Assembly: GCF_024139115.2 (NCBI RefSeq)
Contig: NC_085140.1
Span: 421,054,283-421,118,282 of the forward strand
From: Armigeres subalbatus
Lineage: Eukaryota; Arthropoda; Insecta; Diptera; Culicidae
Reading direction: 5' to 3'
DNA length: 64,000 nt
Below, in pieces: positions 1 through 10,630 of the stretch. Position 1 is the first letter of the stretch. Every line of letters begins with the position of its first letter. The notes under the pieces are model-generated. The model was not told where the DNA came from, searched no databases, and saw only the letters and a list, made by a program, of their open reading frames with translations. The position numbers and the translations under genes are program-made.

Positions 1-600
1 TAACGTTTTGTGAGGGCAAATGAATCTATCATCTCAGTTGAATTCAATTGGCTTGTCAAAAGTTAAACATGTTTAACTTTCTTCTTGTTGGGTGAGTTGA
101 ATGAAAACTGTTTTAATCTTAACTTAGCATTAAGTCAAGTACGAGACACTGGAGACCATCACACAGTTGCGGTCGAAATACGTTTTTATAAATGCGAAAT
201 TTCTTCGTGTTGCGATCTGCAATATATTCTGGATTTTTGTGTGTTGCAGGTGGCGTCTATTACTTCTTTACTCGAATTTGGCTTGACTGGAAAGAATATT
301 GATATTAATGTATTTATGATGGAGAGAAACATTTTTAGTTTTAACTTTTAACTTTAAAAATCATTCGCTACCGACCATTGATCTGTTTGGCCAGAGATTA
401 TTTCCACGCCGGACATCAGTGATATTTCCTCCCGCTTGGGGGAAATCGATGCCTGTTAAAGGAAAAACACAATAATTATTTACTTCCTTAAAATTCTAAG
501 ATCGCTTGTCCATCCAAATCTCCAAAAGAAAACTATTCTCGGAACGCCCAATAAAAGTTTTGTGATATGTATTAATATTTTGTTACACTTCCTATAAGTT
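1..600. other. Non-coding, nothing recognised
   Basis: AT-rich sequence downstream of the first CSP gene. An open frame of 88 codons at 85-351 has no recognisable domain and unremarkable composition, so I do not call it a gene. No repeat element recognised. Confidence 0.5.
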
Positions 601-611
601 ATCGGAATCCT

Positions 612-617
612 TTTATT
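612..617 (-). terminator. Poly(A) signal of CSP gene 1
   Basis: AATAAA on the minus strand (TTTATT on the plus strand), about 145 nt past the stop codon at 762. The minus-strand CSP genes at 33.9 and 41.4 kb have the same signal in the context TTTATTGTCAC at a similar distance. Confidence 0.55.
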
Positions 618-761
618 GTTGCAAAAAAACACAAGCCTGATGATTCTACAGAACTTCAATTCCACACAATGCTTTTTTTTCTGGACAGGTATCATTAACA
701 CATCACTTGCCAATTTCCCGTCGTATCTCAGATCAGTCTTTATCTCGGAAGTTCATCCACT

Positions 762-1142
762 TTACAGCTTGATACCATCCTTATCGGCATCAGCTGCGTA
801 TTTCTCGACGTATTTGTTGTTCGGGTCGTACTTGGCCTTCAGGGCCTTCCATTCCTCCGGCTTGTTCTCGGTCAAGTACTTGATGGTCTTCGTGCTGGAG
901 GTTTGCTGCTTCTCGCTACACTTGGCGCAGTCGTTCTCCAGAGCTTCAGGCAGGACACGCTTCAGTTCGTTGACATCGGGGGTACAGGCACCGGTGTCCA
1001 TCAAACAAGCGTAGTAGTTCTTGAACAGGCGCTCGGACTGCAGGATCTCATCGATGTCAACGCTGTCGTACTTGGTGGTGTATTTATCGTCCTCGGCAGC
1101 AACCACGGCAAGCAGGGCCAAAGCAACGATGAAGAGTTTCAT
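762..1142 (-). CDS. Chemosensory protein (CSP / OS-D family), copy 1
   Basis: Predicted secreted 126-residue chemosensory protein. CSPs are small, soluble, all-alpha proteins of extracellular fluids such as sensillum lymph that bind hydrophobic ligands. Seen: hydrophobic signal peptide at residues 1-16 ending AVVAA, then [10 protein letters not shown], then cysteines at 46, 53, 72 and 75 giving CX6CX18CX2C, the family signature that forms two small disulfide loops. Length is normal for the family. The start is fixed by the signal peptide. On the minus strand a 5'-UTR intron runs from 1248 (CAG/GTAGGT donor) to 1158 (TTTAACAG acceptor), 15 bases before the ATG, and the coding region has no intron. 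It is the most diverged intact copy: it lacks the RPQ/KPQ after the signal peptide and has the [12 protein letters not shown] variant of the first loop. It keeps the ADAD insertion near the C terminus shared with the 19.9-kb copy. It lies head to head with the CSP pseudogene at 2.3 kb. Confidence 0.95.
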   Translation of the reverse strand: MKLFIVALALLAVVAAEDDKYTTKYDSVDIDEILQSERLFKNYYACLMDTGACTPDVNELKRVLPEALENDCAKCSEKQQTSSTKTIKYLTENKPEEWKALKAKYDPNNKYVEKYAADADKDGIKL

Positions 1143-1305
1143 TTTGGAGAGTTTGAACTGTTAAAGATAATTTAATGTCGGTGAACGATTTTGCGAAACG
1201 GAATAACTGGTATCGGCTTTGAATGACACTTTCAAGAGTGGGACCTACCTGTTTATCACACGAAGTTTTGGTTTGGACTATGATCATTTCGAATCTCTTG
1301 CCGGC

Positions 1306-1349
1306 TATTTATAAGAGCGAAATTTCTTCTTGTTGCCATCCCGCGGGAT
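1306..1349 (-). promoter_or_regulatory. Core promoter of CSP gene 1
   Basis: On the minus strand, TATAAATA at 1313-1306 is preceded by the perfect 12-bp palindrome ATCCCGCGGGAT at 1338-1349, with 24 bp between them. The same palindrome-TATA arrangement occurs in front of all the other CSP copies. The TATA box lies about 60 bp upstream of the 5'-UTR donor site. Confidence 0.7.
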
Positions 1350-2142
1350 GTTCTATCGCCAATTTTCGTTTTCTCCATCTCTTCCAGATTATTTTTGTGT
1401 TGCTCATTTTCGCTTATTTCTTCTTAATTTCAATATAGCTTGACTTGGTATAAGAAGATAGTGATAAATGATATAAAGTTAATGATGGAAGGTAAAATTG
1501 CCTACCAATATGTATGATAATTTGGGAGGATATTTTCTTTAAGAAAGATAAGTTTATATTTCTTCTTTTGAAAACTTTCATGATCGTTCAAAGTACCCAA
1601 TAAAATAATCTTATGAGTGGGATGAAGTGATAAAATAGAGCTATCGTAGTCTGTCAGTAATTATATCATATCAACGAACAAAGCTCTAAAAGAATTAGGT
1701 ATTAGTATCACCAGTCCGTTGTTATTCTCATTTACCTCCATGTTGTTTTCATATAATGTTGATATAGTTCTTGGATGAAACGCGTTGATCTGTTGCCAAA
1801 AAGCTATCGTAATTATTTGTGCTTACTTGCAAATTTACAATGCAGCTAGTCGAAACTACACCTAACGGTAGAATAGCACCGAAGAATAATAGCCTGTCAG
1901 TTCCCTGTGCAGTAGATTTTTTCAATTGGCTCTTGAAATCCATTGAAGAATGAGTTAAATGTTGGAGGGGTAATGTTGCCTACCCCTTGCCAGTTACGCC
2001 AGCGGCTTAAACTAATCGAATCGTATTATATAGTCACAATCGAACATGCTTATGTACGAGCAAAAAAACTAATGGAAGATAGGAACTCCTCAAAACGAAA
2101 ATTCTTGCAAATAAGAAATAGAATCGCTTTTTGCGAGAGATA
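1350..2142. other. Intergenic space between divergent CSP copies
   Basis: AT-rich DNA between the promoters of CSP copy 1 and the CSP pseudogene. No coding frame or repeat recognised. It lacks the distal GATGACGTC block present upstream of three other copies. Confidence 0.5.
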
Positions 2143-2187
2143 ATCCCACAGGATGGAAACAAGAAGAAATTATTTCCTATATATATA
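2143..2187 (+). promoter_or_regulatory. Relic core promoter of the CSP pseudogene
   Basis: ATCCCACAGGAT at 2143-2154 is followed after 23 bp by TATATATA from 2178. This matches the arrangement at the intact genes, so the whole promoter was duplicated along with the now-broken coding region. Confidence 0.65.
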
Positions 2188-2331
2188 ACTGGGGGCTGGA
2201 CGATGTTGAACATAGTTTGAAACTGCACTTCATTTGGCACCAAGCAAAGTAAACTAACATTCAAACTCTAGTTAGGCAACAAATCATTGACTAACTCATG
2301 TCTTTGTTATATAGCAATAAAAAATATGGAA

Positions 2332-2670
2332 ATGAAATTCTTCATCGTTGCTTCGGCTCTTCTAGTGGCTGCTGCTGCCGAGGATGACAAGTACACCACC
2401 AAGTACGACAGCGTCGATATCGATTAGAGATCTTGAAATCCGAACGGCTCTGTGATGGACACCGGTGCTTGCACGCCAGATGTGAACGAACTGAAGCGAG
2501 TTCTGCCCGACGCCCAGGAGAACAACTGTATCGAGAAGCAGCAAACCTCCAGCACGAAGACCATCAAGTACCTGACCGAGAACAAGCCGGAGGAATGAAA
2601 GGCCCTGAAGGCCAAGTACGATCCGGACAACAAGTACGCGGATAAGTACATTAATGGTGCCGAAAAGTAA
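2332..2670 (+). pseudogene. Chemosensory protein pseudogene, copy 2
   Basis: The ATG at 2332 opens a recognisable CSP: signal peptide MKFFIVASALLVAAAA, then [13 protein letters not shown]. It is then destroyed. A frame-breaking change with a stop (GATTAG) lies near 2425. About 20 bases encoding the region before the first cysteine are missing near 2451. A deletion near 2530 removes the CAKC pair, replacing it with CIEK. The conserved PEEW tryptophan codon is TGA at 2596-2598. Upstream, GTAAAC near 2248 and TATAG at 2310-2314 resemble the family's 5'-UTR intron, so this is a duplicated gene with its intron, not a processed copy. A poly(A) signal lies at 2720-2725. It is closest to copy 1 ([17 protein letters not shown]). 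Confidence 0.9.
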
Positions 2671-2928
2671 GGCATTAAGGCTGAAAAGTGAAAGTAATTC
2701 TGTGATAAAGACTGCGCTGAATAAATGTTGGATGATTGTGTTACTGCTGTGATATTGATGATGACTATTTGATTTACAATTTAATGAATACGTTTCTGAT
2801 CAAATTTGTAGTAGTAGTATAAAAGGATTCTAAATTCAGTTAAGTGAGACAATAAATGGTAATAGTTAATAAAACAATTGATATTTCATAAATTTGCTCA
2901 ATATCACAAACCATGCTAATATTTTCGA

Positions 2929-2955
2929 TACCGTAATCCGGCGGAACATTGATCA
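2929..2955 (+). repeat. Possible transposon terminus, partner at 9934-9959
   Basis: Begins TACCGTAATCCGG and continues with GGAACATTGATCA. The reverse complement, with one mismatch, lies at 9934-9959. They may be the two ends of one large element or two unrelated end fragments of one family. Confidence 0.4.
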
Positions 2956-3026
2956 TTTTTTTAATTGTTTTGGAAATATTTCCCCCGTGAGTGAAATCAT
3001 AGCTTTTTTGATATTTTTAAAACGAG

Positions 3027-3227
3027 TACACCCGATTCTGTTTTAACACGGATTTTTTTTACACGGCCGTGTAAAAAAAATCCCATACAAAATTTTTGCA
3101 AAGTTGCTCCATTTTGCATGATTTGACGAGAAATCATAAAACTTTTTTTACACGGATTTTCAAATTTTGGACTGAAAACTTTTTTTACACGGAACGCATC
3201 CCCCGTGTAAAAAAAGAATCGGGTGTA
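3027..3227 (+). mobile_element. TIR element, CACCCGATTCT family, copy A
   Basis: Starts TACACCCGATTCTG and ends GAATCGGGTGTA, giving inverted ends of about 12 bp with flanking TA. Inside are several sub-palindromes built on TTTTTTTACACGG, including TTACACGGCCGTGTAA. A homologous copy in the opposite orientation lies at 55891-56073. No coding capacity, so it is a non-autonomous foldback or MITE element, probably Tc1/mariner-like because of the TA. Confidence 0.75.
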
Positions 3228-3305
3228 CTGCTACATGTAGAGCGTATAAGGCCTTTGTTCTTGATTATTTGATAATTTTAAACTTGTTTCAAAAAGTTTT
3301 TTGTC

Positions 3306-3725
3306 GAGTTTTTGCCTTTCTCGTATACTAAGTATACGTAAAGGCTATATGATCACTCCAAAACCAAACATTTGATAGAAGACTCGGAGAACCATAGTGT
3401 TATAACCAATCGACTCAGCTCGACGAATTGAGGTGATGTCTGTTTGTCTGTATGTATGTATGTACGTGTGTATGTGTACAAAATTTTGTAGACACATTTT
3501 TTGAACTTAGCATTGGCCGAATTACTCGCAACAAGTTTTATTCGACTTAGAATCCTGTCCCGTTGTTTGCTATTTAAAATTGGCAAGATTGGACTATGGG
3601 ATCATAAGTTATGGCCAAAATACTATTTTCCATGCGCAAAATATACTCAAAAGCACTCACTCATATTTTTTTGTATTTTTTTTTTCACGAGAAAGGCACT
3701 AACACCGCTAGGTGGATTAATCAGG
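3306..3725. repeat. Dispersed repeat with GCCTTTCTCGTA ends, copy 1
   Basis: Starts TTTTTGCCTTTCTCGTATAC and ends ACGAGAAAGGCACTAACACC...GGTGGATTAATCAGGG. Shared internal blocks include GACTCAGCTCGACGAATTGAGG, a TG/CA microsatellite stretch, TTACTCGCAACAAGTT and TATGGCCAAAATA. Related copies or fragments lie near 6.7-7.27, 7.44-7.82, 52.5, 57.3-57.56, 58.0-58.24 and 63.84-63.93 kb. Non-coding. Confidence 0.75.
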
Positions 3726-3809
3726 GTTTTTTTATTTTTCAATTTGGGGTGACTTTGATCAATCATTTATCTATAGAGAAACCATATGCAAACGCCTTAA
3801 GGTAGGCAA

Positions 3810-4780
3810 TTACAGTTGGAATCTCTTACGCTAAAGCGAAGTGCATCGATTGTTTCGAGAAAGACATCATAACCACTAGTTGAATTACATAGGGTTATGC
3901 GCTAATTCGTCCATGGCGCTAGCATTCGTCATATCAAATTCTAAATCACTAAATACTCGCGAATCGTAAACTAACATAATGAACTAATCATCTGGCGAGA
4001 TAGAAAAAAGTGTACACTACGATCTGCATTCATTTAAATTACATTCCGGTGTCAAATTAAACTTTGCGGCTGTGACTTTTGCACAATTTCCTACGTTATC
4101 CGTGCGACGAAGGAAAATCCAGTTCGTTCACTGCTGTAGAAGACGCGCAACACCGTCACCAAAATCAACGTAATTCACTGATTTTCACCGCACTTTTTCA
4201 CATAAATTTCTCACTGGGCACTAAATAAAAGCAATGTTTATTGCTCAAGTGAATAATAATTGCAAAACAACTGCCGGAAGGCGTTCAAATGATCTGTTTT
4301 TTCAAACTTTAGAGCGTTTGAAATTTATTTTCTTCGTCGCCTTGTTTATAGTCGAAAACGCGTTGCCAAACTGGCGGTTTGAACTGAAATAATCTTATGT
4401 TACACATCTGATAATACATCATGCAGTCAATAAAAGTGGGTTTTTCAATTATTTTCCGCTAGTGTAATAAAAGAAAAGTCTTCCAAATAAATATTTTTCA
4501 TACACACTCGTCATTCACACTAAAATTTTCCACTATTCCAAAAGTTTGAAACAGGAGAAATAATTTCATAACAGAAATCTGTTGGCAGCACTACCCACGT
4601 ACATGTTAAGCATGTGTGTTAGTTGTTTGACAGACTGAGGCATTTAATTGAATGGCAGCACAATCGAAACCATTTTTATGCGGTCGAAATGGGATTGCAA
4701 TAGGAAATTTTTGTTAACTGGAACCGAAAATAAACTTTTAAGTTTGACTTTCAAAATTGACCGAAATGATAGTTATTCTG
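3810..4780. other. Non-coding, nothing recognised
   Basis: AT-rich sequence with no open frame of note and no repeat shared with the rest of the window that I can see. Confidence 0.5.
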
Positions 4781-4789
4781 CATAAAGTC

Positions 4790-6690
4790 ACAGATAAGTC
4801 GTCCAGTTATCCAAGAAATGGCTTGAGCTCAGGAACAAAGATTTGCAGTCCTGTTTTAAGTATACCATATATGGTACATGCTCCTTGTGGCACAGAGAAA
4901 GAATACGTAGATGATTCATTTTCCGGTTTCAAATATGGTACATGCTCTCTGTAGTACAAAGAACAGAATGCGTTCACTGCATATGTTCTTGGTCATCCAA
5001 GAAATCCCTGGAGTAAGGCCTTTCGATCTACACGCGTAACTGAAGATCAATTTTCCGGTTTCAAATATGGTACATGCTCTCTGTAGTACAAAGAACAGAA
5101 TGCGTTCACTGGATATGTTCTTGGTCATCCAAGAAATCCCTGGAGTAAGGCCTTTCGATCTACACGCGTAACTGAAGATCAATTTTCCGGTTTCAAATAT
5201 GGTACATGCTCTCTGTAGTACAAAGAACAGAATGCGTTCACAGCATATGTTCTTGATCATCCAAGAAATCCCTGGAGTAAGGCCTTTCGATCTACACGCG
5301 TAACTGAAGATCAATTTTCCGGTTTTAAATATGGTACATGCTCTCTGTAGTACAAAGAATAGAATGCGTTCACTTCATATGTTCTTGGTCATCCAAGAAA
5401 TACCTGGAGTAAGGCCTTCCAATCTACACGTGTAACTGAAGATCAATTTTCCGGTTTAAAATATGGTACATGCTCTCTGTAGTACAAAGAATAGAATGCG
5501 TTCACTGGATATGTTCTTGGTCATCCAAGAAATCCCTGGAGTAAGTCCTTTCGATCTACACGCGTAACTGAAGATCAATTTTCCGGTTTAAAATATGGTA
5601 CATGCTCTCTGTAGTACAAAGAACAGAATGCGTTCACTGCATATGTTCTTGGTCATCCAAGAAATACCTGGAGTAAGGCCTTCCTTTCTACACGCGTAAC
5701 TGAAGATCAATTTTCCGGTTTTAAATATGGTACATGCTCTCTGTAGTACAAAGAACAGAATGCGTTCACTAGATATGTTCTTGGTCATCCAAGAAATCCC
5801 TGGAGTAAGGCCTTCCGATCTACACGCGTAACTGAAGATCAATTTTCCGGTTTCAAATATGGTACATGCTCTCTGTAGTACAAAGAACAGAATGCGTTCA
5901 CAGCATATGTTCTTGGTCATCCAAGAAATCCCTGGAGTAAGGCCTTTCGGTCTACACGCGTAACTGAAGATCAATTTTCCGGTTTTAAATATGGTACATG
6001 CTCTCTGTAGTACAAAGAATATAATGCGTTCACTGCATATATTCTTGGTCATCCAAGAAATACCTGGAGTAAGGCCTTCCAATCTACACGTGTAACTGAA
6101 GATCAATTTTCCGGTTTTAAATATGGTACATGCTCTCTGTAGTACAAAGAAAGGAATGCGTTCACTGGATATGTTCATGGTCATCCAAGAAATCCCTGGA
6201 GTAAGGCCTTTCGATCTACACGCTTAACTGAAGATCATTTTTCCGGTTTCAAATATGGTACATGCTCTCTGTAGTACAAAGAACAGAATGCGTTCACTGT
6301 ATATGTTCTTGGTCATCCAAGAAATACCTGAGTAAGGCCTTCCGATCTACACGCGTAACTGAAGATCAATTTTCCGGTTTTAAATATGGTACATGTTCTC
6401 TGTAATACAAAGAATAGAATGCGTTCACTGCATATGTTCTTGGTCATCCAAGAAATCCCTGGAGTAAGGCCTTCCGATCTACACGTGTAACTGAAGATCA
6501 ATTTTCCGGTTTCAAACATGGTACATGCTCTCTGTAGTACAAAGAACAGAATGCTTTCACAGCATATGTTCTTGGTCATTCAAGAAATCCCTGGAGTAAG
6601 GCAATTTGATCTACACGCGTAGCTGAAGATCAATGTTCCGATTTCAAATATGGTTCACGCTCTCTTCATATTGAATACATTTGTGTTGAA
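4790..6690. repeat. Satellite array, 132-bp unit, about 14 copies
   Basis: The phrase TGAAGATCAATTTTCCGG recurs at 5041, 5173, 5305, 5437, 5569, 5701, 5833, 5965, 6097, 6229, 6360, 6492 and 6624, a period of 132 bp with one 1-bp loss before 6360. The first (about 4790-4920) and last copies are diverged, as expected at array edges. Because 132 is divisible by three, the minus strand shows long repetitive open frames that are not genes. The unit is the reverse complement of the 133-bp unit at 7826-9010. Confidence 0.95.
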
Positions 6691-6699
6691 CTTAATGTT

Positions 6700-7275
6700 A
6701 AACTTAAAACCCTGATTAATCCACCTAGCGGTGATGGTGCCTTTCTCGTGCATTATAAAAATAGTATTTTGGCCATTACTCTTGAGCCCATAGTCCGATC
6801 TGGCCGATTTTCAATAGGAAATAATGGTAGAGTATCCTGCGTCGAATGCAACTTGTTGCGAGTAAATCGGTTAAGGATAAGTGCCTGAAAAATAAGTGAC
6901 ATTTTTTTACTCTTTTTTTCTATAAAAAAGTGGTATTTCGGCCATAACTTCCGAGCCCATAGTCCGATCTGACCAATTTTCAATAGGAAACAATGGTAGA
7001 GTATCCTGCGTCAAATGCAACATGTTGCGAGTAAATCGGTTAAGGATAAGTACCTGAAAAATGAGTGACATTTTTTTTGGGTGGGTGCGCGCAAACACAC
7101 ACACATACACACACACATACACACACACACGCGCACACACAGACATCACCTCAATTCGTCGAACTGAGTCGATTGGTATATAACACTATGGGTCTCCGGG
7201 CCTCCTATAAAAAGTTCAGTTTTGGAGCGAACATATAGCCTTTACGTATACTTTGTATACGAGAAAGGCAAAAAC
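6700..7275. repeat. Dispersed repeat with GCCTTTCTCGTA ends, copy 2, with internal duplication
   Basis: Reverse orientation relative to copy 1: starts CCCTGATTAATCCACCTAGCGG and ends TATACGAGAAAGGC. A block of about 170 bp (TTTTGGCCATTAC... to ...GTGCCTGAAAAAT) is present twice in tandem, near 6769-6905 and 6948-7070. An imperfect (CA)n run lies at about 7092-7142. Confidence 0.75.
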
Positions 7276-7285
7276 ACACAAATAA

Positions 7286-7443
7286 AGGGATGATTCAAAT
7301 ATGACGTCCACTACTTTTTGAGATTTCTAGACCCCCCTCCCTCCTCTGTCACGCTTTTTTGTATACCTTGTATATGCAGTGTCACAAAATCTTAGAAACC
7401 CCTCCCCCCCTAAAACCTGTGACATCATTGTTGAACGACCCCA
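7286..7443. mobile_element. MITE of the GGGAYCGTTCAAAAATTACGTCC family, diverged copy
   Basis: Starts AAGGGATGATTCAAATATGACGTCCA and ends ATCATTGTTGAACGACCCC, so the ends are imperfect inverted repeats. C-rich and G-poor interior (CCCCCCTCCCTCC). The same ends occur around 40303-40675 and in a fragment near 31413. Confidence 0.55.
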
Positions 7444-7822
7444 AAGAAAAAAAAACCCAACTTAGTTCACCGAATAGTGATACTGCCTTTCTCGCATTTA
7501 GTCAAGACACCAACCTTATATGTCGCTTATATGGCTCGGTTCAATGTACCATTTTCGTAATAACTTTCAAACGCGATCAACTTGGCTTTGCCTTCTATCG
7601 AATAAAACTTGTTGCGAGAAAATCGGCTAAGGATTACTATAAGAAAAGTTGTTTAATGTTTTTCTTAGCTTTTGTGCACACACATACACACATGCATACA
7701 GTTCGTTGAGCTGAGTTGATTGGTATATAACACTATGGGTCTCCAGGCCTTCTATAAAAAGTTCGTTCTTGGAGTGAAATGATAGCCTTTCGGTACAACT
7801 TTGTTGTACGAGAAAGGCAAAA
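7444..7822. repeat. Dispersed repeat with GCCTTTCTCGTA ends, copy 3
   Basis: Contains ATACTGCCTTTCTCGC near the left end, AAACTTGTTGCGAGAAAATCGG, an imperfect CA run near 7676-7700, the shared TTGGTATATAACACTATGGGTCTC block, and ends ACGAGAAAGGC. More diverged than copy 2. Confidence 0.65.
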
Positions 7823-7825
7823 AGA

Positions 7826-9010
7826 ATGGGTACATTATATATTCAAAACAGGCCTTTAGATCGTTGGTTACGCGTGTCGATCTGAAATGATCCACTTCAC
7901 ACACTTAAAATAAATCGCCGAATTCGGTAAAATTTTACCGAAATCTCAACAGCAGAACTGTTCGGTAAATAATTTAACTGATTTTCGGTGATTTTGACAG
8001 TTGAGCAATGGAAAAAATTACAAAAAATCTGTAAAATAAATTACCGAACAGTTCTGCTGTTGAGATTTCGGTAAAATTTACCGAATACGGTGAAATGAGG
8101 TAAGTGTGCAGGTAGTTCTTGGATATCCGCGAACGGCTTTCATACGCAGATTGTGTTACTGTGAAACCTCCATGAGTCGATATTAAAGGGACATTACATT
8201 TACAAAACCATCTTGTAGATCATTGGTTATGCATGTAGATTTGAAGGCCTCCATTTCAGGTATTTCTTGGATAACCGCGAACGTCTTCCATACGTAGATT
8301 CTGTTATATGTACTACAATGGGTACATTACATTTAAAAAACAAGCCTGTAGATCATTGGTTACGCGTGTAGACCTAAAGGCCTTCACTTCAGGGATTTTG
8401 TGGATAACCGTGAAGATCTTCCATACGAAGATTTTATCATATATACCACAATGGGTATATTACATTTACAAAACAGGCCTGTAGATCATTGGTTACGCGC
8501 GTAGATCTGAAGACCTCCACTTCAGGTATTTCTTGGATATCCGCGAACATCTTCGATACGCAGATTCTGTTATATGTACTACAATGGGTACATTACATTA
8601 ACAAAACAGGCCTGTAGATCATTGGTTACGCGTGTAGATCTGAAGGCCTTCACTTCAGGGATTTCTTGGATAACCGTGAAGATCTTCCATACGCAGATTC
8701 TATCATATGTACCACAATGGATATATTACATTTACAAAACAGGCCTGTAGATCATTGGTTACGCGTGTAGACCTGAAGGCCTTCACTTCAGGGATTTCTT
8801 GGATAACCGCGAACGTCTTCGATACGCAGATTCTGTTATATGTACCACAATGGGTACATTACATTAACAAAATAGGCCTGTAGATCATTGGTTACGCGTG
8901 TAGATCTGAAGGCTTTCACTTCCGGTATTTCTTGGATAGCCGCGAACATCCTCCGTACACATATTCTATTCAATGTTTCACAATGTACACATATCATATT
9001 CAGAACAGGT
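7826..9010. repeat. Satellite array, 133-bp unit, about 7-8 copies, inverted relative to 4.8-6.7 kb
   Basis: GATCATTGGTTACGCGTGTAG recurs, with minor changes, at 7859, 8218, 8351, 8484, 8617, 8750 and 8883, a period of 133 bp. The first interval is longer because of a MITE at 7900-8108 plus a small insertion. The unit (ACGCGTGTAGATCTGAAGGC...GGGATTTCTTGGATAACC) is homologous to the reverse complement of the 132-bp unit of the neighbouring array. Confidence 0.93.
7900..8108. mobile_element. 209-bp MITE inserted in a satellite unit
   Basis: Ends CACACTTA and TAAGTGTG are inverted. Longer arms of about 45 bp containing TTCGGTAAAATTTTACCGAA-like and CAGCAGAACTGTTCGGTAA sequences form a hairpin (about 7920-7970 with 8041-8090). 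Neighbouring uninterrupted units read CACTTCAGGTA, whereas here the text is CACTTCA, element, CAGGTA, implying a 2-bp CA duplication. Confidence 0.8.
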
Positions 9011-9440
9011 CAATATTAATTGAATTTATGTTATTTTTATTTAACACGGTATGATACCGCATAAAAAAATAATTTGGTGTACTTGTAGAAATCGCACACC
9101 AATACCAACAGATTTATTTGACAGCAATCCATCGAGTTTTAGACTGGACGAATGAAAATTCTCATGGACGTAAACAGATTTTCATAAGACAAATTTGAAA
9201 AATTTGAAGGGTACTTTTGATTGCCGATTCTCAATAAACTATGATTTGTTCAATGCGCTAATAGTACACAATGAAAACTAGGAACTCTAAAATACGTGTT
9301 ACGTACAACTTAGTTAGAGTAAGTAGGTGGGCTGGCGTATAAATTAGATTTGAAAACCAAGCACTACCTACTACGACGGGAATTAGCTCACTACCCTATC
9401 TGGTTTTTCGACAATGATATCAAAATTTCGAAAAATAAAG

Positions 9441-9640
9441 TAGGGACACGGCAGGTATTTCCGTCCATCGTCGTAGGGGCTAAAACCAACGAGCGCAACG
9501 TACATTTGCTAGAACTCCACTATAGCAGAACGTTTCTCCTGAGCTTACGATTTGGTACGTATGAGTTTTACAAAAAAAGCGTCTTTTTTATTGGTTTTCG
9601 AAACTATGACGAACAGACGAAAATACCTGCCGTCTCCCTA
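9441..9640. mobile_element. 200-bp MITE with GGGACACGGCAGGTATTT ends
   Basis: The left arm TAGGGACACGGCAGGTATTT at 9441 is inverted at 9621-9640 (AAATACCTGCCGTCTCCCTA). Arms are about 35 bp and imperfect, and TA flanks both ends. The 123-codon open frame at 9350-9721 runs across it and is not a gene. Confidence 0.75.
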
Positions 9641-9644
9641 TGGG

Positions 9645-10437
9645 TTAACCAAGAAAATAAGATTGCTTATCAGATAAATATAGATACGAGCTTAATTAGT
9701 TTGCTATTACACTTGTTTTGAGTGCTTTTTTGGCAGCTTGTACACAAAAACAATTTGGATTTTATTGTTCAAATTTTGGCGAAAAATGAATGCAACTCAT
9801 CCGAAAGTTATATCATTCAATAGCAAATTTAGTCAAGATTAAGATGCCTAACTCACAATAAGTAATTGCGATAACAGGAAATAATATTTAATTCATTTCT
9901 TGAAAATGGTGAAACTGATCAATGTCACCCCGGTGATCAATGTTCCCCGGATTACGGTAATCAATGTCTTTCTCACTACAATCGGGTCTCAATATATTGA
10001 GGGAGCAAAAAAAAATTTTTGAAGGATTTTTATTTTTTTAAATCTTGAACATTATGCATCACTGTAAAAACAGTACGGAATATATCATTTATAGACCATA
10101 AATAGTTTTTTAAATGAAAATACACAACACGTTTTACTATAAAGAAGTACATTCGAATTTTGGTGCGTGGATCAATCCGGTTGGGTGTCCGAATATTTCG
10201 AAAACTCGCGAAGCCAGCCCCACCTGATATCAGACTGTCAAGATATTGAAGTCCTCTAATCATTCAGCTATTGCAATGTTTGAGGGGCTGTTCCCGTTGA
10301 CACTCAACCACCTGGTCATGGTGACGTTGATGGTGAGACCCGAGGCAAAGAAGCATACGGTCAGCATACGGCGTTCCATTTATGTGCATGATCTTTCGCG
10401 TAAATTTCAGTGGATTGTTCTATCTCTGTAATATAGC
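9645..10437. other. Non-coding; one repeat terminus at 9934-9959
   Basis: Holds the motif TGATCAATGTTCCCCGGATTACGGTA at 9934-9959, the inverse of 2929-2955, preceded by a second GATCAATGTCACC. Otherwise nothing recognised. Confidence 0.45.
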
Positions 10438-10451
10438 GTTTCGTGATCGTT

Positions 10452-10630
10452 TTTTTTTTTCAATTTCATTTATTTGGTAGGCTCAGGCGTGTATAACACT
10501 TTACGGAGCCACGTTTCTTTGAGATATGTACAATCGACATAATCTTATTATTAAATTAGTAAGAGAGGGAAATAAGCCAACGTACTCGTGGTGACTAGAG
10601 GATAGGTTTACAATGTTTAAGGATGGACGG
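10452..10630 (-). mobile_element. 5'-truncated I-clade retrotransposon copy (3' end only)
   Basis: Reverse complement of the last 180 or so bases of the full-length element ending at 18434: GGTAGGCTCAGGCGTGTATAACAC, then TAAGAGAGGGAAATAAGCCAACG. Flanked by a perfect 14-bp target duplication GTTTCGTGATCGTT at 10438-10451 and 10631-10644. The poly-T run at the left is the A-rich tail. A clear dead-on-arrival insertion. Confidence 0.9.

Noticed and set aside
4916..6579. Minus-strand frames with 44-residue repeats (LIFSYACRSKGLTPGISWMT)
   Set aside because: By-product of the 132-bp satellite, whose period is a multiple of three. The frame breaks wherever a copy gains or loses a base.
4790..9010. 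CRISPR-like array
   Set aside because: Repeat units are contiguous 132-133-bp satellite copies without unique spacers, in a eukaryotic context.
9350..9721. 123-codon ORF
   Set aside because: It spans both arms of the TA-flanked MITE at 9441-9640 and has no recognisable domain.
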